This document shows positions 15,452 to 24,321 of a stretch of 64,000 nucleotides of DNA, one piece after another; within the stretch, counting starts at the first letter, position 1, and every line of letters begins with the position of its first letter. The DNA lies in contig JBBQXK010000015.1 in assembly GCA_038209775.1 (NCBI GenBank), forward strand, positions 10,318-74,317, given 5' to 3'. A program made the position numbers and the translations under genes. The notes below the pieces were generated by a model, which was not told where the DNA came from, ran no database searches, and saw only the letters and a program-made list of their open reading frames with translations. Source of the DNA: JBBQXK01 sp038209775 (GTDB lineage: Bacteria > Pseudomonadota > Alphaproteobacteria > Rhodobacterales > Rhodobacteraceae).

Positions 15452-16912
15452 ATGACTTTCAAAAGAATTGCAACAGCCTGTGTTGCCTTCAGCCTTGTTG
15501 CCACCCCCGCGCAGCAGGTTGCAGCAGACAATGCGCTGGTCGGCGGGCTGATCGGCGGCATCATCGGTGGCGTGATCGTCAACGAGGCCAACAAGAACCG
15601 CGCCCGCAAAAGCAGCGGCAGCGGCACCAGCAAACGCAAGACCTATACCTCGTCGTCGTCCGGCATCTCGTCGGCGCAGCGCGAACAGAACCGCGAAGTG
15701 CAGACGGCGCTGAACTATTTCGGGTTCCCGGTCGGCACGCCCGACGGGTCCATCGGGCCGAAGTCGCGGTCGGCGATTGCCGAGTATCAGGCGACGATGG
15801 GCTTTCCCGGCACCGGCCAGTTGAACGACTTCGAGCGTGACGTGCTGGTGTCGTCCTATTACCGCGCGCAATCGGGCGGGGCCACGACGGCCACGCTGAT
15901 GGCGACCAACCCGCGCGGCCCCAAGGGCGTGCTGATCGCCTGGAAGGACGAGCGTCTGGGGATCGGCACCCCGCAGGGCACGCTGGCCGCAGGCACGGGT
16001 CTGGGCGCCGCAACCTTTGCCGCAGCCCCGGTGGTGACCGGTGCGGTGGCCCCTGCCTTTCCCACGTTCGAGGCGGCCCCGGTGGTGCCAGCCGCACCCG
16101 TCAGCGCTCTGCCGCAATTCATGGCGCAGGGGGCAGCGTCGGTGTCGCTGGCGTCGATGTGTTCGCAGGTGTCGGTGGTGACCAACACCAACGGCGGCTA
16201 CATGACGCAACTGAACATGTCGGACCCCACGGTCGCGCTGTCGGAACAGTTCTGCATTGGCCGCAACTATGCCATCGCGCAAAGCGAAGACATGGTGTCA
16301 AAGGTCGCAGGCTTTACCCCGCAGCAGATCGCCGACCAGTGCGCAAGCTTTGGGCCGGTGATGAAAGAACATGTCGCGGCCATTTCGCTCAAGCCCAGGC
16401 AGGCGGTGATCGACGGCGTGCTGGGCTTTGTGACGGCGTCGGGCATGGCACCGGCGCAACTGGCGGGCACGGCGAAAATCTGTCTTGGTCTTGGCTACAA
16501 GGTGGACAACACCGAACTGGCCATCGGGTCGGCGCTGTTGCTGGGGGTGTTGGGCGAGCGTGCTTACGGCGAGCTGATCGGCCACCATCTGGCGCAGGGC
16601 ATCGGGGCCACGCCCCGGCCTGACCTGTCGATTGCCTGGTTCGAAGAGTCGCTTGGCGACCCCTACGAGCCGATCGTGCAGATCTTTGCGCCGCAGATGC
16701 CCGACCGCGCCGGTCTGATCCGCATGGCCGCCTATGCCAAGGCCGGGCAACCGATGCCCGGCGGGTCGATTGGTGCGGGGATTGCGGTTCAACCGGCGCT
16801 GGTGCCCGCACCGGCGGTGCCCACGTTCGTCGCCCCCGAGGCGGCGCCGGCCGCACAGCCCGAGGCAAGCGGCGGGTTCGGGTTCAAGATCCCGTTCCTG
16901 TCGAACCCCTGA
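15452..16912 (+). CDS. Exported peptidoglycan-binding-domain protein
   Basis: This 486-residue envelope protein has a signal peptide (about 1-25, AAD), then a glycine-zipper segment LVGGLIGGIIGGVIV (about 29-43) that may insert in a membrane. A Ser/Lys-rich linker follows, then a PG_binding_1 domain (about 80-130) with the pattern QTALNYFGFPVGTPDGSIGP...IAEYQ. The large C-terminal part contains Cys pairs but matches no domain I know. It ends with an Ala/Pro-rich stretch and GFGFKIPFLSNP. A gagtgatga tract precedes the ATG. Domain content suggests cell-wall attachment; enzymatic activity is not evident. Confidence 0.82.
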   Translation: MTFKRIATACVAFSLVATPAQQVAADNALVGGLIGGIIGGVIVNEANKNRARKSSGSGTSKRKTYTSSSSGISSAQREQNREVQTALNYFGFPVGTPDGSIGPKSRSAIAEYQATMGFPGTGQLNDFERDVLVSSYYRAQSGGATTATLMATNPRGPKGVLIAWKDERLGIGTPQGTLAAGTGLGAATFAAAPVVTGAVAPAFPTFEAAPVVPAAPVSALPQFMAQGAASVSLASMCSQVSVVTNTNGGYMTQLNMSDPTVALSEQFCIGRNYAIAQSEDMVSKVAGFTPQQIADQCASFGPVMKEHVAAISLKPRQAVIDGVLGFVTASGMAPAQLAGTAKICLGLGYKVDNTELAIGSALLLGVLGERAYGELIGHHLAQGIGATPRPDLSIAWFEESLGDPYEPIVQIFAPQMPDRAGLIRMAAYAKAGQPMPGGSIGAGIAVQPALVPAPAVPTFVAPEAAPAAQPEASGGFGFKIPFLSNP

Positions 16913-17000
16913 GGCCGTGGCAAATCCGGTGAGGGGGCAAAGATTGCCCCTTCCCATCGCGCCGGCGCTTCGCTAGACACCCGCGCAGTCGATGGTACAT

Positions 17001-17087
17001 GCGGATGTGGCGGAATTGGTAGACGCGCAGCGTTGAGGTCGCTGTTCTTTAATCGGAGTGAAAGTTCGAGTCTTTTCATCCGCACCA
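17001..17087 (+). tRNA. tRNA-Leu (anticodon GAG)
   Basis: The 87-base sequence folds as a class II tRNA. The acceptor arm is GCGGATG paired with CATCCGC, followed by an encoded ACCA end. The anticodon stem CAGCG/CGCTG closes the loop TTGAGGT, giving anticodon GAG for CUC/CUU leucine codons. The variable arm is long, as in tRNA-Leu, and the T arm carries the standard TTCGAGT loop. Confidence 0.96.
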
Positions 17088-17101
17088 ATCGACTGAGAAA
17101 T

Positions 17102-17134
17102 GCCGTGTTGCCTTAATGGGTTGCACGGCTTTTT
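17102..17134 (+). terminator. Terminator after tRNA-Leu
   Basis: GCCGTG pairs with CACGGC, with an imperfect inner stem (TTGCC opposite GGGTTG) and a small loop. A run of five T follows at 17130-17134. It lies 14 bases after the tRNA and is a good rho-independent terminator. Confidence 0.75.
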
Positions 17135-17318
17135 CATTTCAGACCCGGCTTCCATGGCACCTTTCGCAAGTGGCTTGCAGGATCGCACCATCATGCTCGT
17201 CGCAAATCGCATCCCGACGCATCAGAAGGATGCATTCGGTGTCGTGACCTGCCAGGGGTCATTCATCCGCCCACGACCAAAGCGCTGTGGTCATTTGCGC
17301 CTGTTGGCGCGCCAGGGG

Positions 17319-18254
17319 TCAGGGCAGGATGTGCAGCCAGCCCCAGGTGGTGAACAGGCAAAGCCCCGTCGCGATCAGCACCGATGACGCCGACACCCGC
17401 TGTGCCGCACCGTACAGGTTGGCGTAGAGATAGGCGTTGACCCCCGGCGCCATGGCGGCGGTGATGACGGCCGACCGCATCTGATCGGTACCAAGGCCGA
17501 AGCTGCGGCCAAGGGCAAAGGTCACGGCGGGATGCAGGATCAGCGATATGGTGCAGACCATCAGGATCGCCCGCATGTCGCCTGCCGGGCGGTATCGGTT
17601 CAGGACACCGCCCAGCCCGAACAGCGCCGCCGGGATGGCGGCGGCCACCAGCATGTCCACCGCCGACCATACCACCCCCGGCAAGGGCAGGCCGGTCAGG
17701 TTGACCGTCAGCCCCGCCAGAATGCCGATGACCAGCGGTTGCGACAGAAGCGTGCGCGCGATCTGGCGGATCAGGGCATTGGCCGACAGCCCCTTGCCGC
17801 GCGACCGCATCATCTCCATCGCCGCGATCCCTGCGCCGTAAAGGATCGGCGCGTGGACCGAGATGATGGCATAGTTGCCCGCAAGGGCTGCGGTGCCATA
17901 GGCCCGCTCGGTGATCGGCAGACCCAGAAGCAGGGTGTTCGAGAACGCCGACGTAAACCCCACCGACAGGGCATCGACCGGCGTGCGCCCGAAGAACGCC
18001 CGCGCGCCCAAGTACCCCGTGACGTAGCACGCAAGGACACCCAGATAGAATGCCGCCATCAGCCCCGGATCATAGGCCCCCGACAGATCCAGCCGCGCCA
18101 CGCCCCGGAACAACAGGCAGGGCACCGCGAAATTCTGCGCAAAGCGCATCAGGGCATCGACGCCCGCATCATCGAACAGCCCCGTCCGGGCGGCGGCATA
18201 GCCCGCCCCCAGGATCAGGAACACTGGCAGGATGACGTCCAGAAGCGCCTGCAA
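17319..18254 (-). CDS. AEC-family (auxin efflux carrier type) transporter
   Basis: This 311-residue integral membrane protein has ten predicted helices in two five-helix halves, the layout of the AEC/MdcF/YwkB transporters that move malonate, malate or other small carboxylates. Family features are the N-terminal ILPVFLILGAGYAAAR, the conserved FAVPCLLFRGVA, SAFSNTLLLGLPI, and MAPGVNAYLYANLY in the second half. The start lies four bases from the upstream MBL-hydrolase stop, so it probably ends that operon. The substrate is unknown. Confidence 0.92.
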   Translation of the reverse strand: MQALLDVILPVFLILGAGYAAARTGLFDDAGVDALMRFAQNFAVPCLLFRGVARLDLSGAYDPGLMAAFYLGVLACYVTGYLGARAFFGRTPVDALSVGFTSAFSNTLLLGLPITERAYGTAALAGNYAIISVHAPILYGAGIAAMEMMRSRGKGLSANALIRQIARTLLSQPLVIGILAGLTVNLTGLPLPGVVWSAVDMLVAAAIPAALFGLGGVLNRYRPAGDMRAILMVCTISLILHPAVTFALGRSFGLGTDQMRSAVITAAMAPGVNAYLYANLYGAAQRVSASSVLIATGLCLFTTWGWLHILP

Positions 18255-18258
18255 CCGC

Positions 18259-19062
18259 TCAGTCCCCGGCGGGCAGGTCGATCACCATGCCGTCATGGGC
18301 GGGGGTGATGTGGGCGGGGGTTTCGGCATCGACGGTCGCGTGGTCCAGATCGACGTGCATGTTGGTCAGGATGGCGCGTGCGGGCTTGGCGCGGGCGATC
18401 CATTCCAGCGTCATCGCCAGATGCGCATGGGTGGGGTGGGGGCGGCGGCGCAGGGCGTCGACGATCCAGACGGCGAGGTTGTCAAGGAAGGGCCAGCTTG
18501 CCTCGGGGATGCCGACGGCGTCGGGCAGATAGGCGAGGTTGCCGATACGGAACCCAAGGGCATCCATCGATCCGTGATCGGCGGCAAAGGGTTCCAGCCG
18601 CACCGCGCCGCCCGGCCCGTCGATGGTGACGGGGCCGTCGATGGTGAACAGGTCCAGGATCGGCGGATAGGGTGACCCGTGCGGTTGGACAAAGGCATAG
18701 CCAAAGCGGGACATCAGCGCCTCTTGCGTCGGCCCGTCGGCCCAGACCGGCAGGCGGGCGCGCATGTTGAACACGATCTGGCGCAGGTCGTCGATGCCGT
18801 GGACGTGGTCGGCGTGGCTATGGGTGTAGACGACGGCATCCAGCGTGCCGACGCGCGCCGACAGCAACTGTTCGCGCATGTCGGGCGAGGTGTCGATCAG
18901 GACGCGGGTGGTGCCCGCCGCACCCACACGCTCGACCAGCAGCGAACAGCGGCGGCGGTGGTTCCTGGGGTTCGCGGGGTCGCAATCGCCCCAATCATTG
19001 CCCAGACGCGGCACGCCGCCCGATGATCCGCAGCCAAGAATGGTAAAGCGCATCCGGTCCAT
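18259..19062 (-). CDS. MBL-fold metallo-hydrolase (PhnP/YcbX-like beta-lactamase fold)
   Basis: This 267-residue metallo-beta-lactamase-fold protein carries the di-metal motif HSHADHVHGID (about residues 80-90), the N-terminal LGCGSSGGVPRLG seen in PhnP and related phosphodiesterases, and a C-terminal HAHLAMTLEW with a further metal ligand. A small Cys/His cluster (CDPANPRNHRRRCS) follows the N-terminus, as in PhnP-like enzymes. It likely hydrolyses a phosphodiester. Its ATG overlaps the tatD stop by one base (TGATG), so the pair is translationally coupled. Confidence 0.9.
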   Translation of the reverse strand: MDRMRFTILGCGSSGGVPRLGNDWGDCDPANPRNHRRRCSLLVERVGAAGTTRVLIDTSPDMREQLLSARVGTLDAVVYTHSHADHVHGIDDLRQIVFNMRARLPVWADGPTQEALMSRFGYAFVQPHGSPYPPILDLFTIDGPVTIDGPGGAVRLEPFAADHGSMDALGFRIGNLAYLPDAVGIPEASWPFLDNLAVWIVDALRRRPHPTHAHLAMTLEWIARAKPARAILTNMHVDLDHATVDAETPAHITPAHDGMVIDLPAGD

Positions 19063-19856
19063 CAGGCGGCCTTGCTGAAAAGGCGGTCAAAGTTGGCCGA
19101 TGTGATGCGGGCAAACTCGGGCAGGGTAAGGCCATAGATGGCGGCGCCTGCGGCGGCGGTATGGGCGGTATAGGCGGGTTCGTTCCTGCGCCCGCGATGG
19201 GGTGGGGGGGCGAGATAGGGGCTGTCGGTTTCCAACAGGATGCGGTCGAGCGGCGCGCCTTGAAAGATCGCGCGCAGGTTGTGGGATTTGGGGAAGGCCG
19301 CGATGCCCGACATCGAGAGATAAAACCCCAGCGACAGCGCCACCTCGGCCAATGCCGCACCGGATGAAAAGCAGTGCATCACGCATGTATATGCCCCCGC
19401 ACGATGTTCCTCGGACAGGATGCGCGCCATGTCATCATCCGCCGCCCGCGCGTGAATGATCAGCGGCAGGCCGGTCTGGCGCGCGGCCTCGATATGGATG
19501 CGCAGCGAAGCTTGCTGAACTGCGGCGGTGTCGGCGGTGTAGTGATAGTCCAGCCCCGTCTCGCCGATCCCCACCATGCGGGGATGGCGGGCGATGGCCA
19601 CCAGTTGCGCCACGCTGACAGGCGGTTCCTCGGCCACGCGCATCGGGTGGATGCCTGCGGCATAGAACACGCCCGGCTGGGTTTCGGCGATGGCACGCAC
19701 CACCGGTTCGGCGTCCAGCCGGGTGCAGATGGTGACCATCCGCGTGACCCCTGCGGCATGGGCGCGGGCGACCACGGCGGGCAGTTCGTCAGCGAAGTCG
19801 GGGAAATCAAGGTGGCAGTGGCTGTCGACAAGCAAGGGCAGGCTATCTGCGATCAT
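19062..19856 (-). CDS. TatD-family metal-dependent hydrolase
   Basis: This TIM-barrel nuclease of the TatD/YcfH family has 264 residues. The first metal motif is VDSHCHLDF (about residues 9-17). Others include GIGETGLDYHY with the conserved Glu, LPLIIHARAADDD, CVMHCFSSGA, and the C-terminal LLETDSPYLAPPPHRG. Family members act as 3'-5' exonucleases or deoxyribonucleases in DNA repair or quality control. The start at 19856 sits 14 bases inside the holB end, a common holB-tatD arrangement, and the stop overlaps the MBL gene start. Confidence 0.94.
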   Translation of the reverse strand: MIADSLPLLVDSHCHLDFPDFADELPAVVARAHAAGVTRMVTICTRLDAEPVVRAIAETQPGVFYAAGIHPMRVAEEPPVSVAQLVAIARHPRMVGIGETGLDYHYTADTAAVQQASLRIHIEAARQTGLPLIIHARAADDDMARILSEEHRAGAYTCVMHCFSSGAALAEVALSLGFYLSMSGIAAFPKSHNLRAIFQGAPLDRILLETDSPYLAPPPHRGRRNEPAYTAHTAAAGAAIYGLTLPEFARITSANFDRLFSKAA

Positions 19857-21012
19857 TCCGGCCACCCTCGAACGCGCGCGTGCCTGCTGCCGTTTCCAGC
19901 CTGAGAAGCATATCCAGCAGAAGTGCGGCAGGGTCAAGGTTGACCGCCCGCCCCTGACGCACCCGCGCCCCCAGCGTCTGTGCCAGATCGGCCCAGTTGC
20001 GCGCCGATGCGGCATCGGGACACAGGCGCGCGAACAGTGCGGCCTCACCCGGTGCGGCCTCGGGGGCGGGGGTGGCGGTGGCGCCCTGACGGGCAAGGCG
20101 GGCCAGGAACAGGTCGATCAGCGTCACCGTCATGTCGAACGTGGCCTCGGCCCCGCGCCGGGCCGCCGCCTCGGTCAGGGCCAATGCGCGGGGACGGTCA
20201 AGGCGGGGCAGGGTGGCTGCAAGGGCCACGATGCTGCGGTAAAGGGCAAGGCCGTCGTGCTGCGCCAGCCGGATGGCACCGCCGACCGAACCCCCGGCAA
20301 GCGCCGACAGGGCGGCGGGGTTATCTGCCGCGACACCGGCCTGTGCCAGGGCTGCCGCCATGTTTTCGGGCGACAGGGGCGCCAGACGCAAGGCCCGGCA
20401 TCGCGACCGGATGGTGGGCAACAGGCGGGCGGGCTGGTGCGCCACGATCAGGAACGTGGCGTCCTTTGGCGGTTCCTCCAGCAACTTCAGCAGGGCATTC
20501 GCGGCGGCGGGGTTCAGGTCATCCGCCGCGTCAATGATCGCCACGCGGCGGCCACCATCGGCGGCGGACAGGGTGAAGAACGACTTCATCCGCCGCACCT
20601 CGTCGACCGAGATCACCGACATGAGGTCGGTCCGCTTGTCGTTCGGCCCCCGGCGCAACAGGTAAAGGCGCGGCTCGGACAGGGCCGTGACGCGGCGCAT
20701 CACCGGGTCATCCGGGTTCACGTCCAGCGTGGCGGGGGGCGGCGGCGCGCCGAACATGCCGCCATCATCTGCCGGTTCCGCCAGCAGAAACCGCGCGATG
20801 CGCCAGGCCAGCGTGGCCTTGCCCAAGCCTTCGGGGCCGGTCAGAAGCCAGGCATGATGCATCCGGCCCGCGTTGTACGCGGCCAGAAACGCCGCCTCGG
20901 CTTCGTATTGGCCATAAAGCCGGGCGGTTTCGCGCGGATGGGGGGCCCCTTCGACGCGGTCGGGTTCGGGCAGGGGGGCTGCATCCTCGTCGGCCTTGGG
21001 CGCGCGGGCCAT
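19843..21012 (-). CDS. holB: DNA polymerase III delta' subunit
   Basis: This is a subunit of the clamp loader that places the beta sliding clamp on DNA. The 389 residues hold an AAA+ fold with a Walker-A-like TGPEGLGKATLAWRIARF (about 57-74), a sensor region in RVAIIDAADDLNPAAANALLKLLEEPP (the typical delta'/gamma DEAxxLNxxAANALLKxLEEPP), and FLIVAHQPARLLPTIRSRC. It is in the tmk-holB-tatD order seen in many bacteria, three bases from the tmk stop. No frameshift or missing piece is seen. Confidence 0.96.
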   Translation of the reverse strand: MARAPKADEDAAPLPEPDRVEGAPHPRETARLYGQYEAEAAFLAAYNAGRMHHAWLLTGPEGLGKATLAWRIARFLLAEPADDGGMFGAPPPPATLDVNPDDPVMRRVTALSEPRLYLLRRGPNDKRTDLMSVISVDEVRRMKSFFTLSAADGGRRVAIIDAADDLNPAAANALLKLLEEPPKDATFLIVAHQPARLLPTIRSRCRALRLAPLSPENMAAALAQAGVAADNPAALSALAGGSVGGAIRLAQHDGLALYRSIVALAATLPRLDRPRALALTEAAARRGAEATFDMTVTLIDLFLARLARQGATATPAPEAAPGEAALFARLCPDAASARNWADLAQTLGARVRQGRAVNLDPAALLLDMLLRLETAAGTRAFEGGRNDRR

Positions 21013-21015
21013 GGG

Positions 21016-21633
21016 TCAGGCCCGGGCGTCATGGGCGGCCAGCACCCGGGCGGCCACGGCATCGGGTGATCCTGCACCGTCGATCACCCGGAACCTTTCG
21101 GGGTGGGCGCGGGCAAGGTCCAGGAACCCCGCACGCAGCCGCGCCTGCAGCCCCTCACCCATCGCCTCGAACCGCAGTTCGTGGCCGGCGCGGGTTTCGG
21201 CGCGGTTGAGGCCAAGTGCGGGGTCGATGTCGATGAGGAACGTGCGGTCAGGCTCGACCCCGATCACCCGGGCGTGCAGGTCATCGACCATGGCGCGCAA
21301 CGATGCCCCGTTCCCGCGCGCGATGCCCTGATACATGCGTGTCGAATCCGCGAAACGGTCGGTGATGACAACACCGCCACGCGCCAGTGCCGGGCGGATG
21401 GTGCGTTCCAGATGGTCGCGCCGCGCGGCGGTGAACAACAGGATCTCGGTCTCGGGCGACCAGCGGTCAGGGTCGCCGGTCAGGACCAGCCGCCGGATTT
21501 CCTCGGCCCCCGGACTGCCGCCCGGTTCGCGGGTCAGAGTGACGTCCATTCCCCGCGCGCGCAGCGCCTCAGTCAGAAGGCGGCTTTGCGTCGATTTGCC
21601 GGAACCGTCGATCCCCTCAAAGCTGAGGAACAT
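21016..21633 (-). CDS. tmk: Thymidylate kinase
   Basis: Tmk phosphorylates dTMP to dTDP with ATP. The 205-residue protein begins FLSFEGIDGSGKSTQ, containing the P-loop (about residues 7-14). The DR(Y/F) motif is ITDRFADSTRMYQG and the LID region contains REPGGSPGAEEIR at the position of the dTMP-binding Arg. The start codon overlaps the stop of the D-Ala-D-Ala carboxypeptidase gene (TGATG), so expression is coupled to it. Confidence 0.97.
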   Translation of the reverse strand: MFLSFEGIDGSGKSTQSRLLTEALRARGMDVTLTREPGGSPGAEEIRRLVLTGDPDRWSPETEILLFTAARRDHLERTIRPALARGGVVITDRFADSTRMYQGIARGNGASLRAMVDDLHARVIGVEPDRTFLIDIDPALGLNRAETRAGHELRFEAMGEGLQARLRAGFLDLARAHPERFRVIDGAGSPDAVAARVLAAHDARA

Positions 21634-22799
21634 CAGCTTGCAGGCGCGGGCGCGCCCATGATCTGTATGCGCAGCGCCGCCGCCGCGGCGCCCAACCGCG
21701 TGACGAACCCGCCGCGCGGAACATCCGTTTCGGCCAGAAGCGGATAGCGCAGGTCGGGCATGCCCGGCACATGCACGATCAGTTCCGCCACGGCCGTGCC
21801 CGCCTGCACCGGCGCCACGAGGGGGCCGTTATAGACCACGTCCGCCGTCACCCCGCCCTGAACCTGTGCCGGCAAAAGGGCGGTCACATCGGATGCGGGC
21901 ACCAGCCCCACGGTCACGGCGGCCCCCATGAACACCTCGGCCTCGGCTACGCGGGTGCCGCTTTTCGCCAGCGTCTTGCTGACGAACTGGCGAAAGGCCC
22001 AGTTGACGACGGCCTGACTTTCCTCGGCCCGCGCCACTTCGCTGTCCAGCCCGGTGATGACGAAGATCACCCGCCGGTCGCCGCGCTTGGCCGATCCGAC
22101 CAGGCCATAGCCTGCTTCCTTGGTATGTCCGGTCTTCAACCCGTCCGCCACCCAGTCGCCGCCGGAGATGCGCAGCAGCGGGTTGCGGTTCTGGCTGTTG
22201 GCGGGGGCGCGGTCCTTGTAGTTGTATTCGGTCTGGCCGAAGTAATGGTAGAACTCGGGGAAATCGACGATCAGCCGTTTCGCCAAGATGCCAAGATCGC
22301 GCATGCTCATCTCATGCCCGGCCGCAGGCCAGCCAGAGGCGTTCTTGAAGGTCGAGTGGGTCATCCCCAGCGCGCGACCGCGTTCGGTCATCTGATTGCC
22401 AAAGGTGTCTTCGCTGCCCGCCAGCCCCTCGGCCACCACCACACAGGCGTCGTTGCCGGAATTGATGATGATGCCCTGGATCAGTTCCTGCACATTGGGC
22501 GTGTCAAGTTCGCTCAGGAACATGGTCGATCCGCCCATGGCATGCGCCCGGGCGGAGACGGGGAACGTCGTCTCCATCGTCACGCGCCCGTCGCGCAGCG
22601 CCTCGAACAGCATGTTCAGCGTCATCAGTTTCGACATCGACGCGGGCGGCAGTGGCTGATCCGCGTTCTTGTCCATCAGCACGGTGCCGCTGGTCACGTC
22701 ATAGACCCAGGCCGCATCCGCGCGGGTGTCAAAGGCGCTGGAAGGGCCGGTGGACAGGATCAGAAGCGTGGCGAACAGCAGCCGTTTCAGCATGGGCAT
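21633..22799 (-). CDS. D-alanyl-D-alanine carboxypeptidase (PBP5/DacC-like)
   Basis: This low-molecular-weight penicillin-binding protein trims the terminal D-Ala from peptidoglycan stem peptides in the periplasm. The 388 residues start with a signal peptide (about 1-22, ending SSAF). The catalytic SxxK is SMSKLM (Ser54, Lys57), the second motif is SGN in INSGNDACV, and the third is KTG in DGLKTGHTKEAGYG. A C-terminal PBP5-type beta domain follows from about residue 285, and the last residues could be an amphipathic membrane anchor. It heads the coupled chain to tmk, holB and tatD. Confidence 0.95.
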   Translation of the reverse strand: MPMLKRLLFATLLILSTGPSSAFDTRADAAWVYDVTSGTVLMDKNADQPLPPASMSKLMTLNMLFEALRDGRVTMETTFPVSARAHAMGGSTMFLSELDTPNVQELIQGIIINSGNDACVVVAEGLAGSEDTFGNQMTERGRALGMTHSTFKNASGWPAAGHEMSMRDLGILAKRLIVDFPEFYHYFGQTEYNYKDRAPANSQNRNPLLRISGGDWVADGLKTGHTKEAGYGLVGSAKRGDRRVIFVITGLDSEVARAEESQAVVNWAFRQFVSKTLAKSGTRVAEAEVFMGAAVTVGLVPASDVTALLPAQVQGGVTADVVYNGPLVAPVQAGTAVAELIVHVPGMPDLRYPLLAETDVPRGGFVTRLGAAAAALRIQIMGAPAPAS

Positions 22800-22840
22800 T
22801 CTCGTTCAACGAAGGGCGGGCATTCAGCGAAGTGCGGCGT

Positions 22841-23884
22841 TCAGCGGGACACGGGGTAGGCATCGGCAAAACCCGCCGCCTTGACCGAGGCCAGCGTGGC
22901 CGTGCGGTCGGGGGCGTCGGCCACAACGCTCCAGAACGTCTTGCCCTGGCTTTTCTCGGTCAGCTTGCGGGCGGCGATGCCCTTGGAGGTCAGCATCTTG
23001 ACCGCCCGGTCGGCATTCGTCTCGACCGAGAAGATGCCGATCTGGATCAGCCCGGGACGGCCCGCAGGCTTTGCCGTTGCGGGCTGTGCGACAGGTGCCT
23101 TTGGTGCGGCGGAAGCGGCGACCGGGATCGGCGTTGCAGTGATGGCTCCGGTTGCAAGGGCCGTCGCGTCAACCGGATCGTCGGTGGTGAGTGCAGCCGT
23201 TTCAACCGTAGCCTCGGCGGCGCGGCGCTTGCCGAAAAGCCAGCCTTTCTTGGGCTTCGGGGCCTCGATGGCGGGCTCGGCTGCGGCAAGCGCGGTGTCG
23301 TCAAGGGGCGTGGCGGCAATCGGGGCCTTCGTCGCGGGGGGGGGCGTCGCAGGCTGACCCTCGGCGCGGTCGATGGCGGCTGCCGCAAGTGCGGTCGTAT
23401 CGACCGCCTCGTTGGCATCAAGGATTGGCTTCGTCGCATCTGTCGCAGGGGCCGTCTCGGCCTCCTCGCGCCGCAGTGCCGTGACGTTCAGCTTCGACGG
23501 CTGGCCCGCCAGAATACCCAGTGCCGCCGCCGCATCCGACGAGATCTGCAGCGTGGGTCCGGGGTTAAGCCGTTCACGCCGGAACAGCGCGCCGATCACG
23601 AACTTGCCGTTGGCCGGGTTGCGCAGGATCACCCGCTCGGGGTCAACCGCGTCGGGCGAGGCGACCCAGACCCCACCCAGCGACGGCCTGCCATCCCAGA
23701 GTGCGGCATCCGAAACCTGAAACACCTGCGGCGCCTCGACATCGCGGTCAACCAGCCTGACCGAAGTTGCCGCACGCGCCACGGGTGCATCTTCCGTGCC
23801 CCCGTCCAGCGCCTTTTCGCAGCCCGAAAGCGCCGTGGCTGCCACCGATGCGAGGATGATAGCCCTGATCGTTGCCCGTTCCAT
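22841..23884 (-). CDS. SPOR-domain lipoprotein
   Basis: This 347-residue envelope protein has a lipoprotein signal sequence (residues 1-17, lipobox LSGC), a domain of about 100 residues resembling a RlpA-like or septal barrel region (GVWVASPDAVDPERVILRNP), a long Ala/Pro/Thr-rich linker, and a C-terminal SPOR domain (about 270-347) ending TLASVKAAGFADAYPVSR. SPOR domains bind denuded septal peptidoglycan, so a role at the division site alongside the neighbouring carboxypeptidase is plausible. The ATG at 23884 is chosen because the lipobox signal starts there. An upstream ATG would add 20 residues of no signal character. Confidence 0.85.
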   Translation of the reverse strand: MERATIRAIILASVAATALSGCEKALDGGTEDAPVARAATSVRLVDRDVEAPQVFQVSDAALWDGRPSLGGVWVASPDAVDPERVILRNPANGKFVIGALFRRERLNPGPTLQISSDAAAALGILAGQPSKLNVTALRREEAETAPATDATKPILDANEAVDTTALAAAAIDRAEGQPATPPPATKAPIAATPLDDTALAAAEPAIEAPKPKKGWLFGKRRAAEATVETAALTTDDPVDATALATGAITATPIPVAASAAPKAPVAQPATAKPAGRPGLIQIGIFSVETNADRAVKMLTSKGIAARKLTEKSQGKTFWSVVADAPDRTATLASVKAAGFADAYPVSR

Positions 23885-24090
23885 GCCTGAAATCCCCAAC
23901 ATCTTGCGCATTCTTTGGCGCGCTTTGCCCTGCTCATCGCGCATGTCCCGCGCGTTGACGGCATCATAACGGGAACTCGCCCGTGTGGGAAGTGTGCGCC
24001 CGAGGTTCGGCGGATATCGGCACCGAAGCCACAGCCGCGCCGCCCGTGCGCCTTGCCACGCCCGTTGCGCTTGCCTATGACGTCGCGGCG

Positions 24091-24180
24091 GGAAGTGTGG
24101 CCGAGTGGTTTAAGGCTCTAGTCTTGAAAACTAGCGTGCGGGGAACCGTACCGTGGGTTCGAATCCCACCGCTTCCGCCA
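24091..24180 (+). tRNA. tRNA-Ser (anticodon TGA)
   Basis: The 90-base class II tRNA has acceptor arms GGAAGTG and CGCTTCC (G-T pair allowed) with an encoded GCCA end. The anticodon stem CTAGT/ACTAG closes loop CTTGAAA, giving anticodon TGA for UCA-type serine codons. A long variable arm and the TTCGAAT T-loop are present. It marks the left edge of the catabolic cluster. Confidence 0.97.
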
Positions 24181-24321
24181 TGTTCGCCGGGCGATCTGAA
24201 CGGCGAAGGCCAGACCTGCATCCAAAAAATGATGTTGACTTCAGTTTCACTATGGGTTCGTTTTCCTTGGCGGGCGCTCGGGTTTCAAAAGGCGCCCGGA
24301 TGCCTTTAGGGATGGGTTGCC

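Noticed and set aside
17100..17387. Open frame of 95 codons after tRNA-Leu
   Set aside because: It starts in the terminator hairpin, lacks a ribosome site and has no protein-like character. The 17135-17318 stretch is left as intergenic.
24181..24321. Integrase attachment site after tRNA-Ser
   Set aside because: No second copy of the tRNA 3' end was seen near the right border at 40.7-40.9 kb and there is no integrase gene.
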